Assembly: GCA_934130165.1 (NCBI GenBank)
Contig: CAKOXO010000002.1
Coordinates: forward strand, 62,001 to 126,000
Length of the DNA: 64,000 nt
Source: an uncultured Bacilli bacterium
GTDB lineage: Bacteria > Bacillota_I > Bacilli_A > RF39 > UBA660
Reading direction: 5' to 3'
The notes beneath the pieces are model-generated. The model did no database searches and was not told where the DNA came from. It worked only from the letters and a program-made list of their open reading frames with translations. A program made the position numbers and the translations under genes. Positions within the stretch are counted from its first letter, which is position 1; the number at the start of each line of letters is the position of its first letter. Shown here in pieces: positions 32,370 to 41,900 of the stretch.

Positions 32370-35300
32370 TTAGGAAACCTTCTTTCACGTAAAATATAAC
32401 ATCATAGACTCCATTCTTTTTTAAAGAAAGATACTTACTGTTTACTTTTTTATCATTAACTATTATTTCGTTTTTACTACCTAAAATAACCTCAATATTA
32501 TAAGTAGCGTCTTCATATTTATATACCATTTTATATCCATTAGTTAAAGCAGGTTTTATATAAAGTTTATTTCCTTGCTTTTTTATTCCTAGTATCTGTT
32601 CAACGCCAACTCTATAAAACCAACCAGCTGAACCAGTATACCAAGACCAGCCGCCTCTTCCTTCAAATCCATCTGCTTCATATATGTCAGCTGAAATAAC
32701 ATATGGTTCTATTTTATACTTCAAAACATCACTACCAGTAATGGATCTATTTATTGGATTTATCATTTGATAGTATTCATAAGCTTTTTCAAAGTTACCA
32801 GTTTTTATTAGGGACATTATATACCATGCCGTAGAATGAGTATACTGTCCACCATTTTCTCTTATTCCTTTTGGATAATTCATAATATAACCTGGATTAT
32901 TCAAAGATTTCTCAAATGCTGGAGTAAGAAGGCTTATTAGTTTATTATCACTATCTACCAAGTTTTTCAAAACACTGTCAAGAACTAATGGTATTCTATC
33001 TTTTGGAGCAACATCACTTAAAATTGAAAAGGCCTGAGATATTAAATCAATCTTACATTCACTATTTTCACTACTACCTAATTTGTCTCCATTATCAAAA
33101 TAAGCTCTTAAATAATAGTTACCATCCCATGCATGTTTATTTAAATTATTTTTTAATTTTTCATTAAATTTCAAATACTTATCTATATTAAATTCTTTAT
33201 CATAAGATGTAATCACTTTAGTAAAATCATCAATAATACTATATAGGAAGAAACCTAACCAAACACTTTCACCTTTTCCTTTTATACCAACTTTATTCAT
33301 ACCATCATTCCAATCACCTCCACCCATAAGAGGAAGACCATGACTACCCAAAGAATCCATTGCTTTAGATAATGATAGTAATAAATGATCTAGTAGAGTT
33401 TTCTTTTCTTCACTATAACTAAATGTCATTCCTCTTTCATTTTCATGTTCCGTTAAAACATCTCCTAAAACAAATGGAACTTCTTCATCTAGTATAGAAA
33501 AATCTTCTGTAATATTTAGATAATACGTTGTTGCATAAACTAACCACAAATAATCATCTTTGTACCTACTTCTAAGACCAAAATGATTTTTTTCATGCCA
33601 CCAATGTAGAACATCACCTTGAACAAACTGATGAGATGCATTTATTAAAATCTGATTTCTAGTGAAATCTTTTTCTACTAAACAAATATTCATAGCATCT
33701 TGCAATTGATCACGATATCCAAAAGCACCACTAACTTGATAAAATCCTGCTTTAGCCATTATTCTTGATGCTATGGTTTGATATAAATACCAACCATTAA
33801 TCATATAATCAAAGCTTTCATCATCAGTTTTTACTTGAATATTGCCAATTAAAGACAACCAATACTTTTTAACATTATTAAATTCTTTTTTAGCGCTATT
33901 AATATTTCCATATTTACTGATTAATGTATCAATTTCATCTTCATCTTTAGTTGCACCTAGTAAGAAGACTATTTCTTTTTCTTCATTACTATTTAAAACA
34001 ATTTTATTATTAATGCTTTTTACTAAAATTTTATCAGTATCAGCACCACTAATTGTTTCACTTGATGACATAAATACATTTACATCACTGTAATCAATAC
34101 TATAGACATTTCTTAATTTCATGTAATTTTTATCGTTTATAAATTCACTTAAAATATGTCTTGATGTTTTTTCTTCAAAATTTCCTAAAGTAGGATTTAA
34201 CCAAAATGATAAATCAATATTATGTTTTTTAGTATCATTGTTCTTAATCTTAAATATATATATTTTTACATTATCATCAGTTGCAATAAACTCTGTCAAA
34301 GACTCGCTAAAGAAATCAGTAACAGATTCTAATACGGAATACCCAAATCCATGAGTACATTTATATGGATCAAATATTAGACCATTTATTTTTAAACCTT
34401 CTGATTTGTCATTTACAACCATTTCATTAGTCCAAGATGTTATTTTATACTCTCCACTATTGTAACAATATGTATAACCACATCCATTATTGGTTATAAT
34501 AGATCCCATATTTTTATTACAAATAACATTACTCCAAGGTGTTGGTGTATCACTATTAGTGATGACATACTCTCTACCATTATTTTTAAATCCACCATAG
34601 GTATTATTAAATTTTAGTTTATCATTACTAAACAGTTCGGGATTATTAATTTGAAAATTAGGCTTTTTGTAATTACTTATTTTATTATTACTTTGAAGTT
34701 TATTTATCTCATCCTCAAGTGATGTACTACTACTATCAAAGGATAGCCTTGGAACCATTTTTAATAGACTCAATTCTTCATCATTTATATCACTACTTGA
34801 AATAGTAGTAACACTTCCTGGAGTATGATAAAAACTATTTAATGTATAAATGCGATATAATTCATCTTCTATTTCTTTATTTATAATTTTAGCATATTTA
34901 TCACTTTCATTATTAATAATTATCACATCAACAAAAATTGATTTACTTTTAAAATACTCAAAAGCTTTTAATATTTCAAATACGAATGATAGGTTACTTA
35001 TATCAGAGATAGTAACGGATATTATTGGTCTATCTCCACTAACACCATATTTCCATAAACCGTTTTGAGCTAGGGCATTATTTTTAAGTAATTCTTTTCT
35101 TTTATCAGTAACAGATATTCTAGTTGTTTGATATAAATAATTTAACATTATGTTATATAGTCTCATTTCCCTACCTGATAAATTAAGATTCTTACTAGTT
35201 GTAATATTCATTAGATTTGATATTTGAAATGCTCTATCTATTTTTTCTTTGCTATCATATGATGAAATAATATCATTTATCTGTTCCCTACTTCTTCCAA

Positions 35301-38300
35301 ACCCACAAATAAGATAGATGCTAACCTCACCATTTGGTGCTACCTCTACTCTATTTCTTAAGCTAATTGCAGGTTCTAACATTACTCCTGACGTATTAGT
35401 TAATTTTTGGTTTAATGCAACAGGATTTTCAGTAGTATGATTACGTCCTAAAAAATTAACTCTATTAGTTTCATATGTATAAATATCAACTGGTCTTTCA
35501 ATAAACAATCTATTGACCATATAATTATTAATATTATTTACCCTTGACTTTCTAGTAATTATTAACGAATTAGTTTCATTATCATATTCACTTTGTAAAA
35601 ACATATTATTAAAAACTCGGTGAGCAATATCATCTGGATTTTCAGATAAAATAGGTTCTGTATAAGAGGTAAGTTCCAATACTTGAAAATCATTACTTTC
35701 ATTCTTAAATGTTATTTTTCTAATTTCAGCATGGTGATCTCTAGTCACTATTACCTCTGTTTTGGTAGTTATTAAACCGTCTTTTCGTAAATATTTTATT
35801 TTATCTGATGCAAAGACAACCTCATATCTATCTGGTTTAATATTTATAGGAGCATAGGTATTAGACCAAACTTTATTAGTATTTATATTTTTTATATATA
35901 AGAATAATCCATAGTCTTGTTCAGTTATTTTACGATATCTATTTAATTGTAGTGTTCTATATCTAGAAAAACTTAATCCTCTATCATTCATCAATAAACA
36001 ATATTTTTTATTAGATAAAACACTAACTTCAGGCATATCAGATATGTGATCAAATACTCTCATATCATCTTCTATTACCTCTTTATTATAATTGTATTTT
36101 TTATATTTAGCCATTTTAATATCAATATCAGCTTTAATTTGAACCTTTTCTTTTAATAATACCTCAAAAGTTTTTACCTTAACATTTTTATGAAAATATT
36201 CCTGCATTACTCCATTTTTTAGGTAGTTAGTTATTCCCATTAGTATCATTCCTTGATGATGAGAAAAACATGCCTTTACTACACCTTTATTTGAATAGTC
36301 ATAGGCTTCATAAAATCCATACTTGAAAATCATATTTAATTTTCTGAATTTCAAGATATTTTCATAAATATCTTCAGGATACAAATCTATTGCCATTAGT
36401 GATGAATATGGTGAAATAACTACTCTATCATCTTGTTCATCTCGTGCTTTCAAATATGGAACAGAAAAGCTTTTGTACTTGTAGTTAAGCGAATTATCAA
36501 GCTCATTATATGCTGATTCACTAATTCCCCAAGGTAGTTTTTTACTAATTGTTGCTGCATAACTTTTTTGACAAATATAAGCAAAATTATATGATTCATC
36601 TAATAATGTATTTTTATAGTTTTTCATAAATAACGTTGGCATAAAGTATTCAAATGAGGTTCCACTCCAAGATATTAATCCCTTATGTAAATTAAATGTT
36701 GTCAAGGATTTATCCAAACAAAACCAATGTTTACTAGGTATATCCCCTTTACAAATCGCAACATAACTAGTTAGGCGTGATTCACTAGCAAATTTATTGT
36801 AATTATAAACTGATAAATGTCCCTCATCATATTCGTATCCTATACTCAAAACATCTCTTTTTGTATATAATTTAGTAAAGTTAGTATTCTTTATTAACTT
36901 ATTGCATAGTTTTACTAATTTATCTTCTTTTTTTGTATCTAAAAACTCAAGAATAACTATTAATGCCGCTACTAAATTTCCAGAATCTACTGTAGAAATA
37001 AATTTAGGATTTAAGACTTTCTTTGTCGTTGTATCATACCAATTAAATAGATGCCCATTCCATTTTTCAAGTGAATCAATAGAGGTTAAAATGTTTTCTA
37101 TATAAAAAATTGCATCATCATAATTTATAAAATTAAGTTCATAAGCAGAAATAACACTAGTTAGTGAAAATGCTATATCTGTTGGTGATGTTCTATAATC
37201 CATTTGATTTTCTCTATTTTGTTGGTAATTATCAGGAATCAAATAGTTATGTTGTTGATTTAAATTATCCTTAAAATAATTCCAGGTATTCCTAGCAATA
37301 TGTGTTATATCTTCTATCTTATATTCATTTAATTCTTCTTTGGATATTTCTAAATTTTTACTAACTAAGTAAACAAGTATTGGTGATAGTAAGAAAACAA
37401 CAGATGATACTATCAATAAAATATTACTAGTAATAATTCCAATAATCAAAACGATAACTGAAATAATACTACTACCACTAAAATTTTTAATATAACTAAC
37501 TAAATCAGTTTTAGCTGTTTTTTCAACTTCTTCTGCAGTTACCCAATTAAGCAAATTTTTATGCGAGATAAATAGTCTATACATTGATTTAATAAACGCA
37601 TCTAAATACAATATTGAATAATATGGAATAGTCGCAAAAACTATTAAGGTCCTAAGTAATAATGATTTACCTCCAAACATTATATTCTTATAATAAATCG
37701 TTGTTAATTTGTTTTTCTTATTATAAAGTTTATTTTTTAAAAATATTATAATAGGTAGCGCTATTTCAAGTATTATTAAACTTAAAAATAAATATTTACA
37801 TTTAGAAAATGACGTTAAAATAAGTATTAGTAATAACATAGGATACAAGAATATTCTACAAATATTATCTAATAATTTGAATCTTTCTAAAAAATTCATC
37901 GGATTCTTCACTAATTCATCTTTTTTATTTCTAATTTTAGGAAGAACTAGTTTTAACATCTGGGCATCTCCTCTAGCCCATCTATGGTGTCTAGGAACAT
38001 CTGTTAAAAATTCTGAAGGGAAATTTTCATATAATTCTATATCAGCAACATAGGCACACTTTAAGTAATTACCTTCTAAAAGATCATGACTTAAAATTAA
38101 GTTATCAGGAAATGCATTATATAGAATTTTATCGCAAACTTCCAAGTCATAGATTCCTTTCCCAACAAAGTTACCCTCATCAAATAAATCTTGATTAATA
38201 TTTGGGACTATTGCACTATATGTATCAAAGCCACCAACTCCAGCAAATATTTGAGAGTAAAGTGACCTATTAGTTGATTCTATATCAATACTAATTCTAG

Positions 38301-40014
38301 GTTGCATTATTCCATAACCCTTTACTACTTTTGTTTGTTCAGAATTTAGTATAGGTTTATTTAAAGGATGCGCCATACAACCTACTAAATCAAGAATTGA
38401 GTTAAGAACAAGATTACTATCAGTATCTAGTGTAATAACATATTTAATTTTTTTATCAAAATTAGTCAAAGTATTTACATTAAAGAACTTACTTTCTTCT
38501 TGTTTTGTAATTTTCTTAAGAAGAATTCTATTAAATTGTAATAGGGCTCCTCTTTTTCTTTCATATCCTAAATAACTATTTTCCTTTTCGTTCCAAAGTC
38601 TTTTTCTATAGACAAAATAAAATAAATCTTTCTTATATTTTTTATTAAGCATAGCAGCATATTCTTTTCCGAATTTAGATAATTCTTCATCATATGAACA
38701 AACTTTCTTATCTTCATTTTTTACATCACCAAGCAAGGTAAAATAAAGATTATCACTTTTATTAAAAATATAAAATGTTTCTAACTTATCAAAAACTTCT
38801 TTTACTTTTTGAGTATCACTAATGATTGTTGGTATTACTACCATTGTAGCGGATTCATCATCAATCTTTTTAGAATAATCTAATTTAGGTAATGGTTTTG
38901 GTCTAACAAACGCAAGAACAATTTGATTTATTATTTGCATTAATAATTGAAATATTGGAATTAATAAAATTAAAAAGCCTAGAATTCTTAGTTTTATAAA
39001 ATATTTTGAAAGAATTACACTTCCTACTATTGATAAAATAAAGATAGTAATAAAATAAAAATCAAAAACAATTTTTTTATTCTTAGGTTTAAACAACTGC
39101 ATACCAATATGATAGTTTTCATGATCTGCCTCATCATAAAGTCTTTCAACATATTTTATTTCATTTAATTTTGCTTTTTTTGCCAGTTTAATAAGTCTTC
39201 TGCGATACATTTCTTTTGTTTCTTTAGTCATTTTATTATAGATAGAATCTTCCATCAAATACTTTTCACACTTACTCAAACTTTCGTATAAATCTTCTAT
39301 ATCTAAATCAATAAATGATTTTAAGTTATTAAAAATATTAGATACTAATAAATTAGAATCGGTCCTTTCTTGATATTCATCATTAAGTAACTCTTTTAAG
39401 CTAATCCCCTTTTCTTCAAGAAAAATATTTAACTCTTTAAAAAAGTTATTAGATTTAGTTCCAAGTTCCTTCAATTGATTATTCAATTCAAATATATAAT
39501 CATTCTCTTTTAAATCAATTCCACTTTTTAAGAATAAATCTATATTAATATTTTCATCATTTCTGATAGATTTTATTACTTCTGATATTTCATCTTTTGA
39601 TTGTAATTTTTTATGTAATTCATTACTTATATCACATAATTTTGATACGTAAATAAATACTAAAATTATAGGAATCAATGATATTTCTTCATAGCTAAAA
39701 AAGATATTATGCTTTTTTTGATAACTATTAATTTCTTTTGTTATTTTTTTATAATCAATATTATATTCATTTTTTTCAATTAGTCTTTTCAATACCTCAT
39801 ATATTCTATCACTGTTTTTTAAATCTTTAGAAAGGCACTTTTTATTATCCATAATATAGTTTTTATGTTCAATAATTAAATAATAATTATCTATTATCCA
39901 TTCATTAGTTATACCTACATATTCTGGCTGTTTTGTTTTATTAATTAAATAATTATAATACTCACTAATATTAGTATAATCTGATAAAAATTTCTTTATA
40001 TATTTATGCATCAT
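32362..40014 (-). CDS. Cyclic beta-1,2-glucan synthase-like protein (GT84-GH94)
   Basis: 2550 residues. From the N-terminus: a soluble helical region (about 1-300), a hairpin of two membrane helices (about 320-370), a GT84 glycosyltransferase with TLDTDS (near residue 530), HDLLEGNY (near 643) and RHHRWARGD (near 676), further membrane helices (720-900), a glycoamylase-like domain (about 930-1330) and a GH94 phosphorylase-like half ending with GGGDWNDGMNKVG (near 2230; general acid Asp) and TGSAGWFYRVG. This is the NdvB/Cgs architecture: UDP-glucose-dependent beta-1,2-glucan synthesis with chain-length control by the phosphorylase part. Whether the product is cyclic, and whether it is exported, is inferred. 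RBS AGGAGA at good spacing. Confidence 0.9.
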   Translation of the reverse strand: MMHKYIKKFLSDYTNISEYYNYLINKTKQPEYVGITNEWIIDNYYLIIEHKNYIMDNKKCLSKDLKNSDRIYEVLKRLIEKNEYNIDYKKITKEINSYQKKHNIFFSYEEISLIPIILVFIYVSKLCDISNELHKKLQSKDEISEVIKSIRNDENINIDLFLKSGIDLKENDYIFELNNQLKELGTKSNNFFKELNIFLEEKGISLKELLNDEYQERTDSNLLVSNIFNNLKSFIDLDIEDLYESLSKCEKYLMEDSIYNKMTKETKEMYRRRLIKLAKKAKLNEIKYVERLYDEADHENYHIGMQLFKPKNKKIVFDFYFITIFILSIVGSVILSKYFIKLRILGFLILLIPIFQLLMQIINQIVLAFVRPKPLPKLDYSKKIDDESATMVVIPTIISDTQKVKEVFDKLETFYIFNKSDNLYFTLLGDVKNEDKKVCSYDEELSKFGKEYAAMLNKKYKKDLFYFVYRKRLWNEKENSYLGYERKRGALLQFNRILLKKITKQEESKFFNVNTLTNFDKKIKYVITLDTDSNLVLNSILDLVGCMAHPLNKPILNSEQTKVVKGYGIMQPRISIDIESTNRSLYSQIFAGVGGFDTYSAIVPNINQDLFDEGNFVGKGIYDLEVCDKILYNAFPDNLILSHDLLEGNYLKCAYVADIELYENFPSEFLTDVPRHHRWARGDAQMLKLVLPKIRNKKDELVKNPMNFLERFKLLDNICRIFLYPMLLLILILTSFSKCKYLFLSLIILEIALPIIIFLKNKLYNKKNKLTTIYYKNIMFGGKSLLLRTLIVFATIPYYSILYLDAFIKSMYRLFISHKNLLNWVTAEEVEKTAKTDLVSYIKNFSGSSIISVIVLIIGIITSNILLIVSSVVFLLSPILVYLVSKNLEISKEELNEYKIEDITHIARNTWNYFKDNLNQQHNYLIPDNYQQNRENQMDYRTSPTDIAFSLTSVISAYELNFINYDDAIFYIENILTSIDSLEKWNGHLFNWYDTTTKKVLNPKFISTVDSGNLVAALIVILEFLDTKKEDKLVKLCNKLIKNTNFTKLYTKRDVLSIGYEYDEGHLSVYNYNKFASESRLTSYVAICKGDIPSKHWFCLDKSLTTFNLHKGLISWSGTSFEYFMPTLFMKNYKNTLLDESYNFAYICQKSYAATISKKLPWGISESAYNELDNSLNYKYKSFSVPYLKARDEQDDRVVISPYSSLMAIDLYPEDIYENILKFRKLNMIFKYGFYEAYDYSNKGVVKACFSHHQGMILMGITNYLKNGVMQEYFHKNVKVKTFEVLLKEKVQIKADIDIKMAKYKKYNYNKEVIEDDMRVFDHISDMPEVSVLSNKKYCLLMNDRGLSFSRYRTLQLNRYRKITEQDYGLFLYIKNINTNKVWSNTYAPINIKPDRYEVVFASDKIKYLRKDGLITTKTEVIVTRDHHAEIRKITFKNESNDFQVLELTSYTEPILSENPDDIAHRVFNNMFLQSEYDNETNSLIITRKSRVNNINNYMVNRLFIERPVDIYTYETNRVNFLGRNHTTENPVALNQKLTNTSGVMLEPAISLRNRVEVAPNGEVSIYLICGFGRSREQINDIISSYDSKEKIDRAFQISNLMNITTSKNLNLSGREMRLYNIMLNYLYQTTRISVTDKRKELLKNNALAQNGLWKYGVSGDRPIISVTISDISNLSFVFEILKAFEYFKSKSIFVDVIIINNESDKYAKIINKEIEDELYRIYTLNSFYHTPGSVTTISSSDINDEELSLLKMVPRLSFDSSSTSLEDEINKLQSNNKISNYKKPNFQINNPELFSNDKLKFNNTYGGFKNNGREYVITNSDTPTPWSNVICNKNMGSIITNNGCGYTYCYNSGEYKITSWTNEMVVNDKSEGLKINGLIFDPYKCTHGFGYSVLESVTDFFSESLTEFIATDDNVKIYIFKIKNNDTKKHNIDLSFWLNPTLGNFEEKTSRHILSEFINDKNYMKLRNVYSIDYSDVNVFMSSSETISGADTDKILVKSINNKIVLNSNEEKEIVFLLGATKDEDEIDTLISKYGNINSAKKEFNNVKKYWLSLIGNIQVKTDDESFDYMINGWYLYQTIASRIMAKAGFYQVSGAFGYRDQLQDAMNICLVEKDFTRNQILINASHQFVQGDVLHWWHEKNHFGLRSRYKDDYLWLVYATTYYLNITEDFSILDEEVPFVLGDVLTEHENERGMTFSYSEEKKTLLDHLLLSLSKAMDSLGSHGLPLMGGGDWNDGMNKVGIKGKGESVWLGFFLYSIIDDFTKVITSYDKEFNIDKYLKFNEKLKNNLNKHAWDGNYYLRAYFDNGDKLGSSENSECKIDLISQAFSILSDVAPKDRIPLVLDSVLKNLVDSDNKLISLLTPAFEKSLNNPGYIMNYPKGIRENGGQYTHSTAWYIMSLIKTGNFEKAYEYYQMINPINRSITGSDVLKYKIEPYVISADIYEADGFEGRGGWSWYTGSAGWFYRVGVEQILGIKKQGNKLYIKPALTNGYKMVYKYEDATYNIEVILGSKNEIIVNDKKVNSKYLSLKKNGVYDVIFYVKEGFLND

Positions 40015-40069
40015 ATCATTCTCCTATCTAGTATTTAGTATACCATGAATGATATGATATTAAAAGTTC

Positions 40070-40104
40070 AAAAAAAAGAAAACCTTCGACAAAATCGAAG
40101 GTTT
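40070..40104 (-). terminator. Terminator of tRNA-Ser(GCT)
   Basis: Minus-strand AAACCTTCGA / TCGAAGGTTT hairpin with a T-rich run. Confidence 0.85.
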
Positions 40105-40113
40105 AATTATCAA

Positions 40114-40204
40114 TGGCGGAGTAGGAGAGATTTGAACTCTCGCGCCAGTTGCCCGACCTACACCCTTAGCAGGGGCGCCTCTTCAGCCTCTTGAGTACTA
40201 CTCC
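40114..40204 (-). tRNA. tRNA-Ser (GCT)
   Basis: Class II tRNA with long variable arm; anticodon loop CTGCTAA between CGCCC and GGGTG; encoded CCA. Monocistronic with its own promoter and terminator. Confidence 0.95.
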
Positions 40205-40217
40205 AACTGCACTTATA

Positions 40218-40246
40218 ATATTACCTTAAATTAATTAGGATGTCAA
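40218..40246 (-). promoter_or_regulatory. Promoter of tRNA-Ser(GCT)
   Basis: -35 TTGACA (40241-40246), 17-base spacer, -10 TAATAT (40218-40223) on the minus strand. Confidence 0.88.
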
Positions 40247-40345
40247 CAAGAAATTATTAACTAAAATTAATTTAATTTACTACTATTACCCTGTTAGATA
40301 ATTTATTGAAGTTACAAGCTTAGAGCAATTTTTGAAATAAAATAA

Positions 40346-40373
40346 ATAAAAACCATTGTAATACAACGGTTTT
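40346..40373 (-). terminator. Terminator of the Ile-Asn-Glu tRNA operon
   Basis: Minus-strand AAACCGTTGTA / TACAATGGTTT hairpin plus T-run, 11 bases after tRNA-Glu. Confidence 0.8.
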
Positions 40374-40383
40374 ACTTCATATA

Positions 40384-40460
40384 TGGTGACCAGTACGGAA
40401 TTCGAATCCGTGAATGCTGCCGTGAAAGGGCAGTGTGTTAAGCCGCTTCACCAACTGGCC
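40384..40460 (-). tRNA. tRNA-Glu (TTC)
   Basis: Anticodon loop CTTTCAC between CTGCC and GGCAG; acceptor GGCCAGT / ACTGGTC; encoded CCA. Confidence 0.95.
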
Positions 40461-40463
40461 AGA

Positions 40464-40540
40464 TGGCGCCTCAACTAGGACTTGAACCTAGGACCCCTTG
40501 ATTAACAGTCAAGTGCTCTAACCAACTGAGCTATTGAGGC
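40464..40540 (-). tRNA. tRNA-Asn (GTT)
   Basis: Anticodon loop CTGTTAA between CTTGA and TCAAG; acceptor GCCTCAA / TTGAGGC; encoded CCA. Confidence 0.95.
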
Positions 40541-40547
40541 ATTTTTA

Positions 40548-40624
<77 letters not shown>

Positions 40625-40643
40625 ATCAATAAGTTACTTTTAC

Positions 40644-40672
40644 ATTCTACAATAAATTCATTATTTTTGCAA
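40644..40672 (-). promoter_or_regulatory. Promoter of the Ile-Asn-Glu tRNA operon
   Basis: -35 TTGCAA (40667-40672), 17-base spacer, -10 TAGAAT (40644-40649) on the minus strand. Confidence 0.82.
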
Positions 40673-40778
40673 TAGTTTTTTTATATTTTTTTCTCGAATG
40701 CATTTATAGATTACTATAAATTTAAAAAGAAATCAAGAGTTTTATAATAATTTTTATTAAATTTGTATACATGCTATT

Positions 40779-40807
40779 TTGACAAAAGCCAATTAATGTG
40801 ATATAAT
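40779..40807 (+). promoter_or_regulatory. Consensus sigma-A promoter of the 80-residue membrane protein gene
   Basis: -35 TTGACA (40779-40784), exactly 17 bases, -10 TATAAT (40802-40807). The strongest-looking protein promoter in the window. Confidence 0.9.
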
Positions 40808-40837
40808 ATGAACGCATTAAAGGGGGAAAATTTTATT

Positions 40838-41080
40838 ATGGATACAAAGAAAAAAGAAGAAAGAACAAAAATTAAGAATTTAAAAATAACCAGAAATATT
40901 TCTATTCTTGGTGCGTGTGCAGCACCTATAGCTACTGCTATAACCATAACTGATCCTAAATCTGATATTTTTAGTGGTATAATAGTTATGGGAGCTTCTG
41001 CGGCAACACTAGCTTTCAATTCCTATAATGCAATGAAGTCTCAAAGAGATATTGCTGTATTAAGTAAAAAGCATAAATAA
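40838..41080 (+). CDS. Small two-helix membrane protein, unknown
   Basis: 80 residues with a charged N-terminal segment (DTKKKEERTKIKN), two hydrophobic stretches (about residues 20-36 and 45-62) and a basic tail KSQRDIAVLSKKHK. No known family. The upstream in-frame ATG at 40808 lies directly after the promoter -10 and before the expected transcription start, so the ATG at 40838, behind AGGGGG, is taken. The consensus promoter suggests strong expression of a small membrane or holin-like protein, but there is no phage context. Function unknown. Confidence 0.6.
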   Translation: MDTKKKEERTKIKNLKITRNISILGACAAPIATAITITDPKSDIFSGIIVMGASAATLAFNSYNAMKSQRDIAVLSKKHK

Positions 41081-41104
41081 AATAAAATAATTTATTAAAA
41101 AATA

Positions 41105-41133
41105 TTGTAATATTTTAAAGATTGCGATATAAT
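41105..41133 (+). promoter_or_regulatory. Promoter of tRNA-Lys(CTT)
   Basis: -35 TTGTAA (41105-41110), 17-base spacer, -10 TATAAT (41128-41133), 19 bases before the tRNA. Confidence 0.82.
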
Positions 41134-41152
41134 CTTATCGTACTCTTTAATT

Positions 41153-41228
41153 GGACTGTTAGCTCAGTTGGTAGAGCAACTGACTCTTAATCAGTGGGTC
41201 TAGGGTTCGAATCCCTAACAGTCCACCA
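41153..41228 (+). tRNA. tRNA-Lys (CTT)
   Basis: Anticodon loop CTCTTAA between ACTGA and TCAGT; acceptor GGACTGT / ACAGTCC; encoded CCA. Second lysine isoacceptor in the window, monocistronic. Confidence 0.95.
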
Positions 41229-41244
41229 TTATTTTAAATATTAA

Positions 41245-41276
41245 GTGATAATCTTATAGGTTATCACTATTTTTTT
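41245..41276 (+). terminator. Terminator of tRNA-Lys(CTT)
   Basis: GTGATAA / TTATCAC hairpin and a T7 run on the plus strand. Confidence 0.85.
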
Positions 41277-41293
41277 GCATTAATAAATTATAT

Positions 41294-41866
41294 TTATATG
41301 GTTTCCTTTATTTGATTTATAAACTCACCAAATAGTCTTTTTGACTCAACTGTTATCATTCTTTCTGGATGCCACTCCACCCCTATTTGAAAAATATTAT
41401 TACTACTTTCTATGGCTTCAATTACCCCATCAATACTTTTAGCAACAATTTTAAATTCCTTTGAAGCTAAAACTTGTTGATGATGATATGAATTAACTAA
41501 AATTTGACTTTTACAAATTATATTTTTGAGTTTAGAATCATTTATATTTACTACATGATTGCAGTCATAGTGATTATTAACAGCAACTAATACTTCATTA
41601 GTATTGTAAAGTGCCATAGATTGCATTCCTTGACATATACCAAAAAGAGGTAATTTATTATCTATGGCATATTTAATTAGATAATCATCTAGGCTGCTTT
41701 TATTATCACCACCAGTTAATAAAACTCCACCACATATACTTAGTAAATTTAAATTATTTTCATTAATAAGAATTGGAATAGCCCCATTATTACTTATAGC
41801 ATTTAAGTAATTTTTATCTATTTCTTTAGAGTTTTCCATTCTATCTAAAACAGCAACTAATTTCAT
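41294..41866 (-). CDS. Class I glutamine amidotransferase, gamma-glutamyl-GABA hydrolase-like
   Basis: 190 residues with the class I amidotransferase triad: nucleophile Cys in FGICQGMQSM (near residue 78), and His-Glu in GVEWHPERM (near 165). The preceding loop GGVLLTGGD is typical of PuuD-like peptidase C26 proteins, which are usually 230-250 residues; this one is shorter. The substrate is unproven; the neighbourhood (ddl, murF) suggests either cell-wall peptide or gamma-glutamyl metabolite hydrolysis. Upstream of it lies the ddl terminator, so it is expressed separately from ddl. Confidence 0.78.
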   Translation of the reverse strand: MKLVAVLDRMENSKEIDKNYLNAISNNGAIPILINENNLNLLSICGGVLLTGGDNKSSLDDYLIKYAIDNKLPLFGICQGMQSMALYNTNEVLVAVNNHYDCNHVVNINDSKLKNIICKSQILVNSYHHQQVLASKEFKIVAKSIDGVIEAIESSNNIFQIGVEWHPERMITVESKRLFGEFINQIKETI

Positions 41867-41873
41867 AAATTAA

Positions 41874-41900
41874 TAAAAAAGATAGCCTAAAAGCTATCTT
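41874..41900 (-). terminator. Terminator of the murF-ddl operon
   Basis: Minus-strand AAGATAGC / GCTATCTT hairpin followed by a T-run; the stem contains the ddl stop codon. Confidence 0.8.

Noticed and set aside
40808..40837. Upstream ATG giving a 90-residue form of the small membrane protein
   Set aside because: The ATG directly follows the -10 box and lies before the likely transcription start, so it would not be translated.
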